Part shown: one piece after another, positions 1 through 6,354 of the stretch
Position numbering within the stretch: the stretch's first letter is position 1
How the letters are laid out: every line of letters starts with the position of its first letter
Assembly (NCBI GenBank): GCA_026415595.1
Contig: JAOAGU010000019.1
Span: 346-15,688 of the forward strand
Reading direction: 5' to 3'
Length of the DNA stretch: 15,343 nucleotides
Source: Thermodesulfovibrio sp.
Lineage (GTDB): Bacteria; Nitrospirota; Thermodesulfovibrionia; Thermodesulfovibrionales; Thermodesulfovibrionaceae
Translations under genes and position numbers: made by a program
Notes under the pieces: model-generated
Told to the model about the DNA's origin: nothing
What the model saw: only the letters and a program-made list of their open reading frames with translations
Database searches by the model: none

Positions 1-30
1 TCCTCAGGCATAGTAGAAAGAATATCATAA
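1..30 (+). CDS. Possible C-terminal tail of malonyl-CoA:ACP transacylase (FabD), partial
   Basis: Frame 1 reads nine codons from the window edge (S-S-G-I-V-E-R-I-S) and then TAA at 28-30. The pattern resembles the end of many FabD proteins, where a GPGKVLSGLxKRI-like segment closes the chain. FabD is also a usual neighbour upstream of fabG in fab clusters. Nine residues cannot prove identity, so this rests on position and a weak motif match. If correct, the gene lies almost wholly to the left of the window. Confidence 0.35.
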   Translation, partial: SSGIVERIS

Positions 31-83
31 TAGACCTTTATTTTTCAATTAATTGATGAATTCAAGCAGCTTATCAATTACTG

Positions 84-111
84 ATGACATAGTGGAATTT
101 TTAGATAAAAT
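84..111 (+). promoter_or_regulatory. Candidate sigma-70-type promoter upstream of fabG
   Basis: A -35-like ATGACA (84-89, five of six to TTGACA) and a -10-like TAAAAT (106-111, five of six to TATAAT) are separated by 16 nt. A start near 118 would give a leader of about 42 nt containing the fabG ribosome binding site. A second TATAAT at 117-122 has no convincing -35 partner. The region is very AT-rich, so chance matches are likely. Confidence 0.3.
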
Positions 112-159
112 TTTTTTATAATTTGATTTTCGGAATTTTAAATGGAGGGGTAACAAATT

Positions 160-897
160 ATGAAAGGACAAACAGCAATAATAACTGGTTCTTCAAGGGG
201 AATAGGAAAAACAACTGCAGAGGAACTCGCTAAAAAAGGAGTTAATGTGGTCATTGCTGATATAGATGAGACAATTGCAAAAAATGCAGCAGAGGAGATA
301 AAAGCCCAGTTTAGAGTTGAAACCCTTGGAATTAAAGCAGATGTTTCAGATGTCAATGATGTTAAAGTTTTATTTGAAGAAACAATTAAAAAATTTGAAA
401 AAATTGAAATTTTAGTAAACAATGCTGGAATAACAAAAGATAATCTTCTTATTAGGATGAAAGATGAAGAATGGGATGCAGTTTTAAATATTAATCTTAA
501 AGGCGCTTTTTTGTGTTCCAGGGAAGCAGTCAAGGTCATGTCAAAAATAAAATATGGTAGAATAATAAATATTGCTTCAGTAGTAGCCTTTATAGGAAAC
601 CCGGGACAGGTAAATTATTCTGCATCAAAAGCAGGACTTGTAGCAATGACTAAGACACTTGCAAAAGAATATGCTTCCAGGGGGATAACTGTAAATGCTG
701 TTGCGCCAGGTTTTATCCAGACTGCCATGACGGATAAGTTGCCTGAAAAAGTAAAAGAAGAAATGCTTAAAATGATTCCTCTTTCAAGATTTGGGAATAC
801 TCAGGATGTTGCTAATGCTATAATATTTTTAGCTTTACCAGAATCAGGATACATAACTGGTCAGGTTATTCATGTAAATGGTGGAATGTACATGTAA
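160..897 (+). CDS. fabG: 3-oxoacyl-[ACP] reductase FabG
   Basis: NADPH-dependent reduction of 3-oxoacyl-ACP to 3-hydroxyacyl-ACP, the first reductive step of each type II fatty acid elongation cycle; cytosolic, usually tetrameric. The 245-residue protein is a classical short-chain dehydrogenase of normal FabG length. The nucleotide-binding TGxxxGxG motif is at residues 9-16 (TGSSRGIG), NNAG at 87-90, and the catalytic Ser140, Tyr153 and Lys157 lie in the IAS and NYSASK segments. The C-terminal TGQVIHVNGGMYM is typical of FabG. The ATG at 160 follows a strong GGAGGGG sequence (144-150). acpP starts 24 nt downstream and fabF follows, so this is the conserved fabG-acpP-fabF order. Other SDR reductases are possible in principle, but context and length make FabG very likely. 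Confidence 0.96.
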   Translation: MKGQTAIITGSSRGIGKTTAEELAKKGVNVVIADIDETIAKNAAEEIKAQFRVETLGIKADVSDVNDVKVLFEETIKKFEKIEILVNNAGITKDNLLIRMKDEEWDAVLNINLKGAFLCSREAVKVMSKIKYGRIINIASVVAFIGNPGQVNYSASKAGLVAMTKTLAKEYASRGITVNAVAPGFIQTAMTDKLPEKVKEEMLKMIPLSRFGNTQDVANAIIFLALPESGYITGQVIHVNGGMYM

Positions 898-921
898 AAA
901 ACAAAGCAAAGGAGGTATTTG

Positions 922-1158
922 ATGGTAGAAGAAAAAGTAAAAGAAATTATAGCAAAACAGCTTGGAGTTGATCCTTCACAAGTAACTCCTGAATCTTCAT
1001 TCGTTGAAGACCTTGGAGCAGACTCACTTGATACTGTTGAGCTTGTTATGGCTTTTGAAGAATCCTTTGGCATTGAAATTCCCGATGAAGATGCTGAAAA
1101 AATCAGTAAAGTCAAAGATGCAATTGACTACATAAAAAATAAAACTGGTCAGGCATAA
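922..1158 (+). CDS. acpP: Acyl carrier protein AcpP
   Basis: Small acidic carrier that holds growing acyl chains as thioesters on a 4'-phosphopantetheine arm. The 78-residue protein contains the GADSLDTVELVMAFEE segment, with Ser35 the predicted phosphopantetheine attachment site, and the acidic four-helix composition of ACPs. A TTG three bases upstream (919) could extend the frame by one residue. The ATG at 922 is preferred because GGAGG at 911-915 sits 6 nt before it and ACPs of this length start there. It lies between fabG and fabF, 6 nt before fabF, consistent with cotranscription. Confidence 0.97.
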   Translation: MVEEKVKEIIAKQLGVDPSQVTPESSFVEDLGADSLDTVELVMAFEESFGIEIPDEDAEKISKVKDAIDYIKNKTGQA

Positions 1159-1164
1159 TACTAT

Positions 1165-2412
1165 ATGGCTAAAAGAAGAGTGGTTGTAACCGGGCTGGGA
1201 GCTATCACCCCGCTCGGGCTTGATGTAAAATCTTCATGGCATTTAGTTCTTGAAGGCAGATCAGGAGTGGGCTATATTACCCATTTTGATACTACTACAT
1301 ACCCAGTAAAAATTGCTGCTGAAGTAAAAGGCTTTGAACCAACAAACTATATTGAACCCAAAGAAATAAAAAAGATGGATAGATTTATACATTTTGCAAT
1401 AGCTGCCACTCAGATGGCACTTGAAGATTCTGGTTTAAAAATTACCCCTGATAACTCTGAAAGAATAGGAATTGTTATAGGTTCTGGCATGGGAGGACTT
1501 CCAACAATTGAATATTACCATAAAGTATTGCTTGAAAAAGGTTGGAAAAGGGTAAGTCCTTTTTTTATTCCTATGGTTATAATTAATCTTGCAGCAGGGC
1601 AGATATCACTGAAATACGGCATTAAAGGTCCAAATTTAGCAGTTACTACAGCCTGTGCAACAGGAAATCATTCCATTGGTGAGGCATTCAGAATGATTCA
1701 ATATGGAGATGCAGATGTAATGATTGCTGGTGGAGCAGAGGCTGTAATTACACCTATGGCTATTGCTGGTTTTTCAATCATGAGAGCCCTCTCAACAAGA
1801 AATGATGAGCCTGAGAGAGCAAGTAGACCTTTTGATGTTGACCGAGATGGTTTTGTAATGGGAGAAGGGGCAGGCATTATTATTCTTGAGGAATTAGAAC
1901 ATGCAATGAATCGAGGGGCTAAAATATATGCAGAGCTTGCAGGATATGGAATGAGTTCAGATGCCTATCATATAACAGCTCCTGCACCTGAAGGTGAAGG
2001 TGGAGCAAGATGTATGAAAATGGCATTGAATGATGCAGGCGTCCGTCCTGAAGAAGTAGATTATATTAATGCTCATGGAACATCAACAAAACAAGGGGAT
2101 GAACTTGAAACCCAGGCAATAAAAACCGTATTTGGCGAATATGCCTATAAACTCTGTGTGAGTTCAACAAAGTCAATGACAGGACATCTCCTTGGTGCTG
2201 CGGGTGGAGTAGAGGCAATATTTACAATTTTGAGTGTCTATGAGGATATTGTTCCTCCTACAATAAATCTTGACAATCCTGACCCTGAATGTGACCTTGA
2301 CTATGTTCCCTATAAGGCAAGAAAGAGAGAAATAAAATTTGCCATGACAAATTCTTTTGGATTTGGGGGAACTAATGCATCTCTGCTGTTCAGAAAATTC
2401 TCAGGAAATTAG
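1165..2412 (+). CDS. fabF: 3-oxoacyl-[ACP] synthase II (FabF)
   Basis: Condensing enzyme that elongates acyl-ACP with malonyl-ACP, releasing CO2. The 415-residue protein has the KAS II thiolase fold signature: nucleophile Cys164 in VTTACATGNHS, His304 in NAHGTST, Lys336 and His341 in STKSMTGHLLGAAGG, and the C-terminal NSFGFGGTNASLLF loop containing Phe400-Gly401-Gly402. Length and the Cys-His-His triad separate it from FabH (Cys-His-Asn, about 320 residues). The start at 1165 is 6 nt after the acpP stop. No strong Shine-Dalgarno is visible, so translational coupling to acpP is likely. It is the last gene of the plus-strand fab unit; the 146-bp gap that follows separates it from convergent coaD. 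Confidence 0.97.
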   Translation: MAKRRVVVTGLGAITPLGLDVKSSWHLVLEGRSGVGYITHFDTTTYPVKIAAEVKGFEPTNYIEPKEIKKMDRFIHFAIAATQMALEDSGLKITPDNSERIGIVIGSGMGGLPTIEYYHKVLLEKGWKRVSPFFIPMVIINLAAGQISLKYGIKGPNLAVTTACATGNHSIGEAFRMIQYGDADVMIAGGAEAVITPMAIAGFSIMRALSTRNDEPERASRPFDVDRDGFVMGEGAGIIILEELEHAMNRGAKIYAELAGYGMSSDAYHITAPAPEGEGGARCMKMALNDAGVRPEEVDYINAHGTSTKQGDELETQAIKTVFGEYAYKLCVSSTKSMTGHLLGAAGGVEAIFTILSVYEDIVPPTINLDNPDPECDLDYVPYKARKREIKFAMTNSFGFGGTNASLLFRKFSGN

Positions 2413-2558
2413 AGATATACACAGTATGAGATAGACTCAATAATCCCTATTTTCTTTTTAGACATTAATTTATAGTTAATATGTATATGAAAAATTTTAA
2501 CATCTAATGAACGCCTTGAATCTCTCAGCCTTATTGTTATTAACCTTATAACATCAGA

Positions 2559-3041
2559 TTATCTCTGAAACTTCTGTTTTAGAGCCTTTTCAACAATTGG
2601 AGGAACAAGACTTTTTACAGAACCTCCAAAATATGCTATCTCTTTGACGAGACTTGAAGAAAGAAAAGAAAATTCTTCACTTGGCATTAGAAAAACTGTT
2701 TCAACATCTCTATAAAGTCTTCTGTTAGCATGGGCAAGCTGAAGCTCAAACTCATAGTCAGATACTGCCCTTAGTCCTCTTACAATTGCTACCGCACCTT
2801 TTTGTTTAACAAATTTTACAAGTAATCCATCAAATGCTTCTACCTTTAGATTCTCTATTTCTTTTGTGGTCTCCTTTATAAGATTAAGCCTTTCTTCAAT
2901 GGAAAAAATAGGAGTCTTCTTATAGCTTAATATAGCTACTGCTACTATCAATTCATCAAAAATTTTTAAGGCTCTTCTTATAACATCAAGATGTCCATTA
3001 GTTATTGGGTCAAAAGTTCCCGGATATACACCAATCTTCAT
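2559..3041 (-). CDS. coaD: Phosphopantetheine adenylyltransferase CoaD
   Basis: Transfers AMP from ATP to 4'-phosphopantetheine to form dephospho-CoA, the penultimate step of coenzyme A synthesis. The 160-residue protein is full length for the family. The N-terminus carries the nucleotidyltransferase PGTFDPITNGH motif (7-17), including the T/HxGH element, and the middle has the VRGLRAVSDYEFELQLA segment typical of CoaD. The SSSLVKEIA motif near the C-terminus matches the conserved ISSTxVRE-like ATP-binding region. Its ATG overlaps the rsmD stop as ATGA and follows a strong AGGAGG. rsmD-coaD is a very common gene pair. It is the last gene of the five-gene minus-strand unit. Confidence 0.96.
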   Translation of the reverse strand: MKIGVYPGTFDPITNGHLDVIRRALKIFDELIVAVAILSYKKTPIFSIEERLNLIKETTKEIENLKVEAFDGLLVKFVKQKGAVAIVRGLRAVSDYEFELQLAHANRRLYRDVETVFLMPSEEFSFLSSSLVKEIAYFGGSVKSLVPPIVEKALKQKFQR

Positions 3042-3550
3042 TCCTGCCTCCTGTATATGGTCAATAGAGTATCTCCATATCTATAACATTTAAGGACCTT
3101 TAAATCTCTTAACCTCTCCTTTATGGAGTCTTTCTTGTAGTGTTGAAGAATTAAAATCCCTTCTTTTTTCAGAAGATTTTTTTTCTCAAATATACTGAAT
3201 ATCCTTTCTAATTCACCAGACTCATATGGTGGATCAGCAAAAATTACATCATATTCAATTTCCGTATCTCTAAGGAAGTTAATAGAATCTAAATTATATA
3301 CTTTTGCCCTGTTAGCTAAATTTTTTTTCTGTAAGGAACTTTTGATAAAAATACATAATACGGGGTCTCTCTCAACAAAAATTACTTCTTTAGCCCCCTT
3401 TTCTAAAGCTTCCATGCCTACAAACCCTTTACCTGCATAAATATCAACAAATGTCTTACCTTCAACATTTCTAAGAATATCAAATATTGCTTTTCTAACT
3501 ATTGCAGGAGTTGGTCTGACCTTTTGCTTTTTAATATTTGCTCCCGTCAT
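3038..3550 (-). CDS. rsmD: 16S rRNA (guanine966-N2)-methyltransferase RsmD, short N-terminus
   Basis: SAM-dependent methyltransferase predicted to methylate G966 of 16S rRNA (E. coli numbering). The 170-residue protein has the RPTPAIVRKAIFDIL segment (12-26), the SAM-binding DIYAGKGFVGMEALEKGA region (36-53) and the catalytic DPPY motif (106-109). Most RsmD proteins begin with an RII-G--KGR-L stretch before the RPT motif; here only about eleven residues precede it. The frame upstream, inside purN, translates to nothing resembling that segment, so the N-terminus looks truly short. The start overlaps the purN stop as ATGA and the stop overlaps the coaD start the same way, implying tight translational coupling. 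Confidence 0.9.
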   Translation of the reverse strand: MTGANIKKQKVRPTPAIVRKAIFDILRNVEGKTFVDIYAGKGFVGMEALEKGAKEVIFVERDPVLCIFIKSSLQKKNLANRAKVYNLDSINFLRDTEIEYDVIFADPPYESGELERIFSIFEKKNLLKKEGILILQHYKKDSIKERLRDLKVLKCYRYGDTLLTIYRRQE

Positions 3551-4197
3551 TCTCTCATCTCTGGATTGGCGAAATAGATTTCGGGCAGTTTATAATCTTT
3601 AATCTTTACCTTCCTACCCTCTACTTCCAATCGTCCTTCTGCAAAAAGTCTGATAGCTTCAGGGAATATTTTATGTTCCAACTTAAGTATCCTTTCAGAC
3701 AGACTTTCTTCTGTATCATCAGGATGAACTGGAACAGCAGCTTGAATTATTATAGGACCTGTGTCAACTCCTTCATCAACAAAATGGACTGTGCAGCCAC
3801 TGATTCTAACTCCATAGTCAACAGCCTGTTTTTGTCCGTGAAGGCCTGGAAATGAAGGAAGAAGGGCTGGATGAATGTTCATAATTCTATTGGGAAAAGC
3901 GTCAAGTAAAGGTCTTTTAACAATTCTCATAAATCCAGCTAATATGACAAGTTGTACCCCTCTGGAAATGAGTTCATCTCTTATTTTTTCATAGAAGGCT
4001 TCTTTTGTTTGAAATTCCTTTGGATTAATGTATAGATGAGGAATGCCGTGTTTTTTTGCTCTTTCAATAGCATAAGCCTTTGGATTATCCACTATAAGAA
4101 TCTCTATCTTTGCAGGAATTCGTCTGGCTTCAACTTCATCAATAATTGCCTGAAAATTAGAGCCCCGTCCTGATGCTAAAACACCTATTTTAAGCAT
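3547..4197 (-). CDS. purN: Phosphoribosylglycinamide formyltransferase PurN
   Basis: Transfers a formyl group from 10-formyltetrahydrofolate to GAR, the third step of purine synthesis. The 216-residue protein begins MLKIGVLASGRGSNFQAI, the phosphate-binding N-terminus of PurN. Catalytic residues are visible as Asn107 and His109 in MNIHPALLPSFPGLHG and Asp145 in DEGVDTGPII. A GGAGG sequence overlapping the end of hemE lies 7 nt before the ATG, with the hemE stop codon between them. The gene sits between hemE and rsmD with 2-nt and overlapping junctions. The tail after about residue 190 is ordinary for PurN. Confidence 0.96.
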   Translation of the reverse strand: MLKIGVLASGRGSNFQAIIDEVEARRIPAKIEILIVDNPKAYAIERAKKHGIPHLYINPKEFQTKEAFYEKIRDELISRGVQLVILAGFMRIVKRPLLDAFPNRIMNIHPALLPSFPGLHGQKQAVDYGVRISGCTVHFVDEGVDTGPIIIQAAVPVHPDDTEESLSERILKLEHKIFPEAIRLFAEGRLEVEGRKVKIKDYKLPEIYFANPEMRE

Positions 4198-4199
4198 CT

Positions 4200-5216
4200 T
4201 TAAACCTCCACAAATTTAAATTCATGGATAAAATCAACAAGTTTTTTTAGGGTTTCAACTTTTGTGTTAATGTTTACACCATGTCCAAGATTAAAAATGT
4301 GTGCTTTAGCTTTCTTACCATCGATTAGAATCTTCTCTACCCTTATGAAAAGTTCTTCTTCTTTTCCTAAAAGTGTTAAAGGATCAAGATTACCTTGTAA
4401 AGAATAGGATTTAAATAAATTAGCAGCCTCTTTAATATCAATTCTCCAGTCAATGCTTAAGACATTGGCATTTAACTCCTTTAAATGATTGGCAAGCCCA
4501 GAGGTGTTAGAACAAAAATAGATTACTGGAACGCTTTTTATCCCATCAATAATCCTCTTTACATAGGGTTTAACAAATATTTCATAATCAAGGGGAGATA
4601 AAATTCCAGCCCATGTATCAAAGATTTGAATTGCGTGAACTCCTGCTTTTATCTGTTCGGTTAGATATTTAAGTGTTGCTTCTGTAAATAGTTCCATGAG
4701 TTTATGAAACCCAGCAGGTTCTGAGAACATGAATCTTTTAGTATTTATAAATTCCTTGGTTGAGCATCCTTCTATTACATAAGTTGCTAAGGTAAAAGGA
4801 GAAGCAGAAAAGCCTATTAAGGGTACATGGAGTTCTCTTACTAAAATTTTAATTGCACTGAAAACATATCCAACTGCTTCAAGTTGTATTTCTCTTAAAT
4901 TTTTGAGATGAGAGAATGTTCTAATAGTTGGTGAAACTTGGGGACCTTTATCCTCTATAAATTCTATTTTAATACCCATTCCTTCAAGAGGAATCAAAAT
5001 ATCAGAAAAAAGTATTGCCGCATCAACTCCTAAAATTTTTACAGGCTGTAATGTTACCTCTGCGGCTATTTCAGGGGTTTTGCACATGGTAAGAAAGTCA
5101 TACTTTTGCCTTATCTTTTGGTATTCAGGCATATATCTTCCTGCTTGTCGCATAAACCAAACAGGTATATAATCAGTTTTAATTCCTCTACAGGCTTTTA
5201 GAAAGGCTTCTTTCAT
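4200..5216 (-). CDS. hemE: Uroporphyrinogen decarboxylase HemE
   Basis: Decarboxylates the four acetate side chains of uroporphyrinogen III to give coproporphyrinogen III. The 338-residue protein has the signature PVWFMRQAGRYMPEY (18-32) with substrate-binding Arg23 and Arg27, and catalytic Asp72 in ILFSDILIP. Later conserved parts include GFSASPFTLATYVIEG and the C-terminal FNLGHGVN. The ATG at 5216 lies inside the upstream radical-SAM gene (29-bp overlap), with an AAGGA ribosome binding site 8-9 nt before it. Its presence shows a route through coproporphyrinogen rather than only the siroheme-based one. Confidence 0.96.
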   Translation of the reverse strand: MKEAFLKACRGIKTDYIPVWFMRQAGRYMPEYQKIRQKYDFLTMCKTPEIAAEVTLQPVKILGVDAAILFSDILIPLEGMGIKIEFIEDKGPQVSPTIRTFSHLKNLREIQLEAVGYVFSAIKILVRELHVPLIGFSASPFTLATYVIEGCSTKEFINTKRFMFSEPAGFHKLMELFTEATLKYLTEQIKAGVHAIQIFDTWAGILSPLDYEIFVKPYVKRIIDGIKSVPVIYFCSNTSGLANHLKELNANVLSIDWRIDIKEAANLFKSYSLQGNLDPLTLLGKEEELFIRVEKILIDGKKAKAHIFNLGHGVNINTKVETLKKLVDFIHEFKFVEV

Positions 5217-6270
5217 TAGCTTTCCTTGGTATATGTTGACAATAGGGGTCTTCTTCTAAGTAATCATCTTTTAAACAATATGCCCTTGCTCTGCATCCAC
5301 CACACACATTCACATATTCACATATGCCACAACGACCTTTATAAATAGAAAAATTCCTCAAATCTTTAAAAATTTCTGAATTTTCCCATATCTCCTGAAA
5401 GGACTGCCTTTTGATATTACCAGCGGAAATCGGGAAATAACTGCAAGGCATTACATCTCCATCTACATTTATTAGACATATAAGCTGTCCTGCTACACAT
5501 CCTTTAGCTCCACCTGTGGAAAATTTAAGAGACCTTCTTTCAAACTTTTCTCCATCTTTTTTTGCTCTCTCAAAAATAACTCTGTAATATTGAGGTGCAC
5601 AGGTAGGTCTTACAAGAATTTCCTTTTCATTTTTTTCCATATCATAATGCCAATTTAAAATTTGCTCATAGTCTTCATTGTTTATTAATTCATCAAGAAG
5701 CTCTTCTGCTCTACCTGTAGGAACTATCATAAACATATACCAAGCAGTTGCTCCAAGTTCCTTTGCCAATTTATAAACTTGTGGTATTGTTTTCTGATTT
5801 CTCTTTGTAAAGGAGGAGTTTATTAAAAAGGGGATATCATATTTTTTAAATAGTTTAGCTGCATTTATTGTTCCTTGAAAGGCTCCTTTTTGTTTCCTAA
5901 AGTCATCATGTATTTCTTCGTTAGGTCCGTCAAGGCTTAATGATACCATTTTTATATCTACTTCTTTAATTTTTTCACAAATTTCTTCATTTACGAGAGT
6001 TCCATTTGTTGCAACACATACCCTTAAACCTTTAACTCTTCCATATTCTGCAATCTCAAAAAAATCATCTCTTAGAAGAGGTTCTCCACCAGTAAGGACA
6101 AGAACTGGTTTAGCATAGGAAGTGATGTTATCAATTATTTTAAAACATTCATTTTTTGAAGGGTCAGGATGTTCTTTAACATTGTCTTCCGATGAGGACC
6201 TGCAATGAATACATTTTAAATTACATATGCGAGTAATTTCCCAGGCTATCCATTTTGGTTCAAAATGCAT
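5188..6270 (-). CDS. SPASM-domain radical-SAM protein, AhbD/AhbC/NirJ-like (tetrapyrrole modification)
   Basis: The 360-residue protein opens with EITRICNLKCIHCRSSS; Cys16, Cys20 and Cys23 form the CxxxCxxC site for the SAM-binding [4Fe-4S] cluster. TGGEPLLR (60-67), ATNGT and SLSLDGP follow the radical-SAM barrel order. The C-terminal SPASM-like region has Cys258, Cys265, Cys276, Cys314, Cys317, Cys323, Cys326, Cys332 and Cys344, enough for auxiliary clusters; the CGGCRARAYC run (323-332) followed by EDPYC is typical of AhbC, AhbD and NirJ. Those families decarboxylate Fe-coproporphyrin to heme or remove side chains of siroheme derivatives. The overlap with hemE supports a tetrapyrrole role; an AhbD-like decarboxylase of Fe-coproporphyrin III is my preferred inference, but substrate cannot be fixed by reading. 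PqqE-like peptide maturases also share SPASM, though no precursor peptide is seen. No Shine-Dalgarno precedes the ATG. Confidence 0.82.
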   Translation of the reverse strand: MHFEPKWIAWEITRICNLKCIHCRSSSEDNVKEHPDPSKNECFKIIDNITSYAKPVLVLTGGEPLLRDDFFEIAEYGRVKGLRVCVATNGTLVNEEICEKIKEVDIKMVSLSLDGPNEEIHDDFRKQKGAFQGTINAAKLFKKYDIPFLINSSFTKRNQKTIPQVYKLAKELGATAWYMFMIVPTGRAEELLDELINNEDYEQILNWHYDMEKNEKEILVRPTCAPQYYRVIFERAKKDGEKFERRSLKFSTGGAKGCVAGQLICLINVDGDVMPCSYFPISAGNIKRQSFQEIWENSEIFKDLRNFSIYKGRCGICEYVNVCGGCRARAYCLKDDYLEEDPYCQHIPRKANERSLSKSL

Positions 6271-6276
6271 TTAATT

Positions 6277-6282
6277 ATTATA
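6277..6282 (-). promoter_or_regulatory. -10-like box immediately upstream of the radical-SAM gene
   Basis: On the minus strand the sequence TATAAT ends 6 nt before the ATG at 6270, with no purine-rich ribosome binding site between them. If used, transcription would start at or within a base or two of the start codon, giving a leaderless mRNA. No good -35 element is seen at the right distance, and AT-richness makes this tentative. Confidence 0.3.
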
Positions 6283-6320
6283 ACTTAAAATAATCTCTTT
6301 TATTGAGCCAAAATTTTGAG

Positions 6321-6326
6321 TATAAT
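6321..6326 (+). promoter_or_regulatory. Candidate -10 box for the symporter-bio transcription unit
   Basis: A perfect TATAAT lies 28 nt before the symporter ATG in the 84-bp divergent gap. A TTGAGC at 6303-6308 is only 12 nt away, too close to serve as a normal -35. The leader would be about 20 nt and lacks an evident Shine-Dalgarno sequence. Confidence 0.3.
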
Positions 6327-6354
6327 AAATAACTAAATAGATTACTCTAAAAAC

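Noticed and set aside
55..120. 21-codon plus-strand frame before fabG
   Set aside because: No ribosome binding site; overlaps the likely promoter region; a frame this short is expected by chance.
138..539. Minus-strand open frame of 133 codons opposite fabG
   Set aside because: Antisense shadow of a well-supported gene; Ser/Ile-rich low-complexity translation without recognisable motif.
2413..2558. 146-bp convergent gap as a possible small RNA locus
   Set aside because: AT-rich, no stable hairpin, no tRNA-like or riboswitch-like structure and no coding frame with a start signal; nothing supportable.
2501..2566. Weak inverted repeats between fabF and coaD (TGTTAT/ATAACA and TCAGA/TCTGA)
   Set aside because: Stems of 5-6 AT-rich pairs without a following T-run; not a convincing terminator on either strand.
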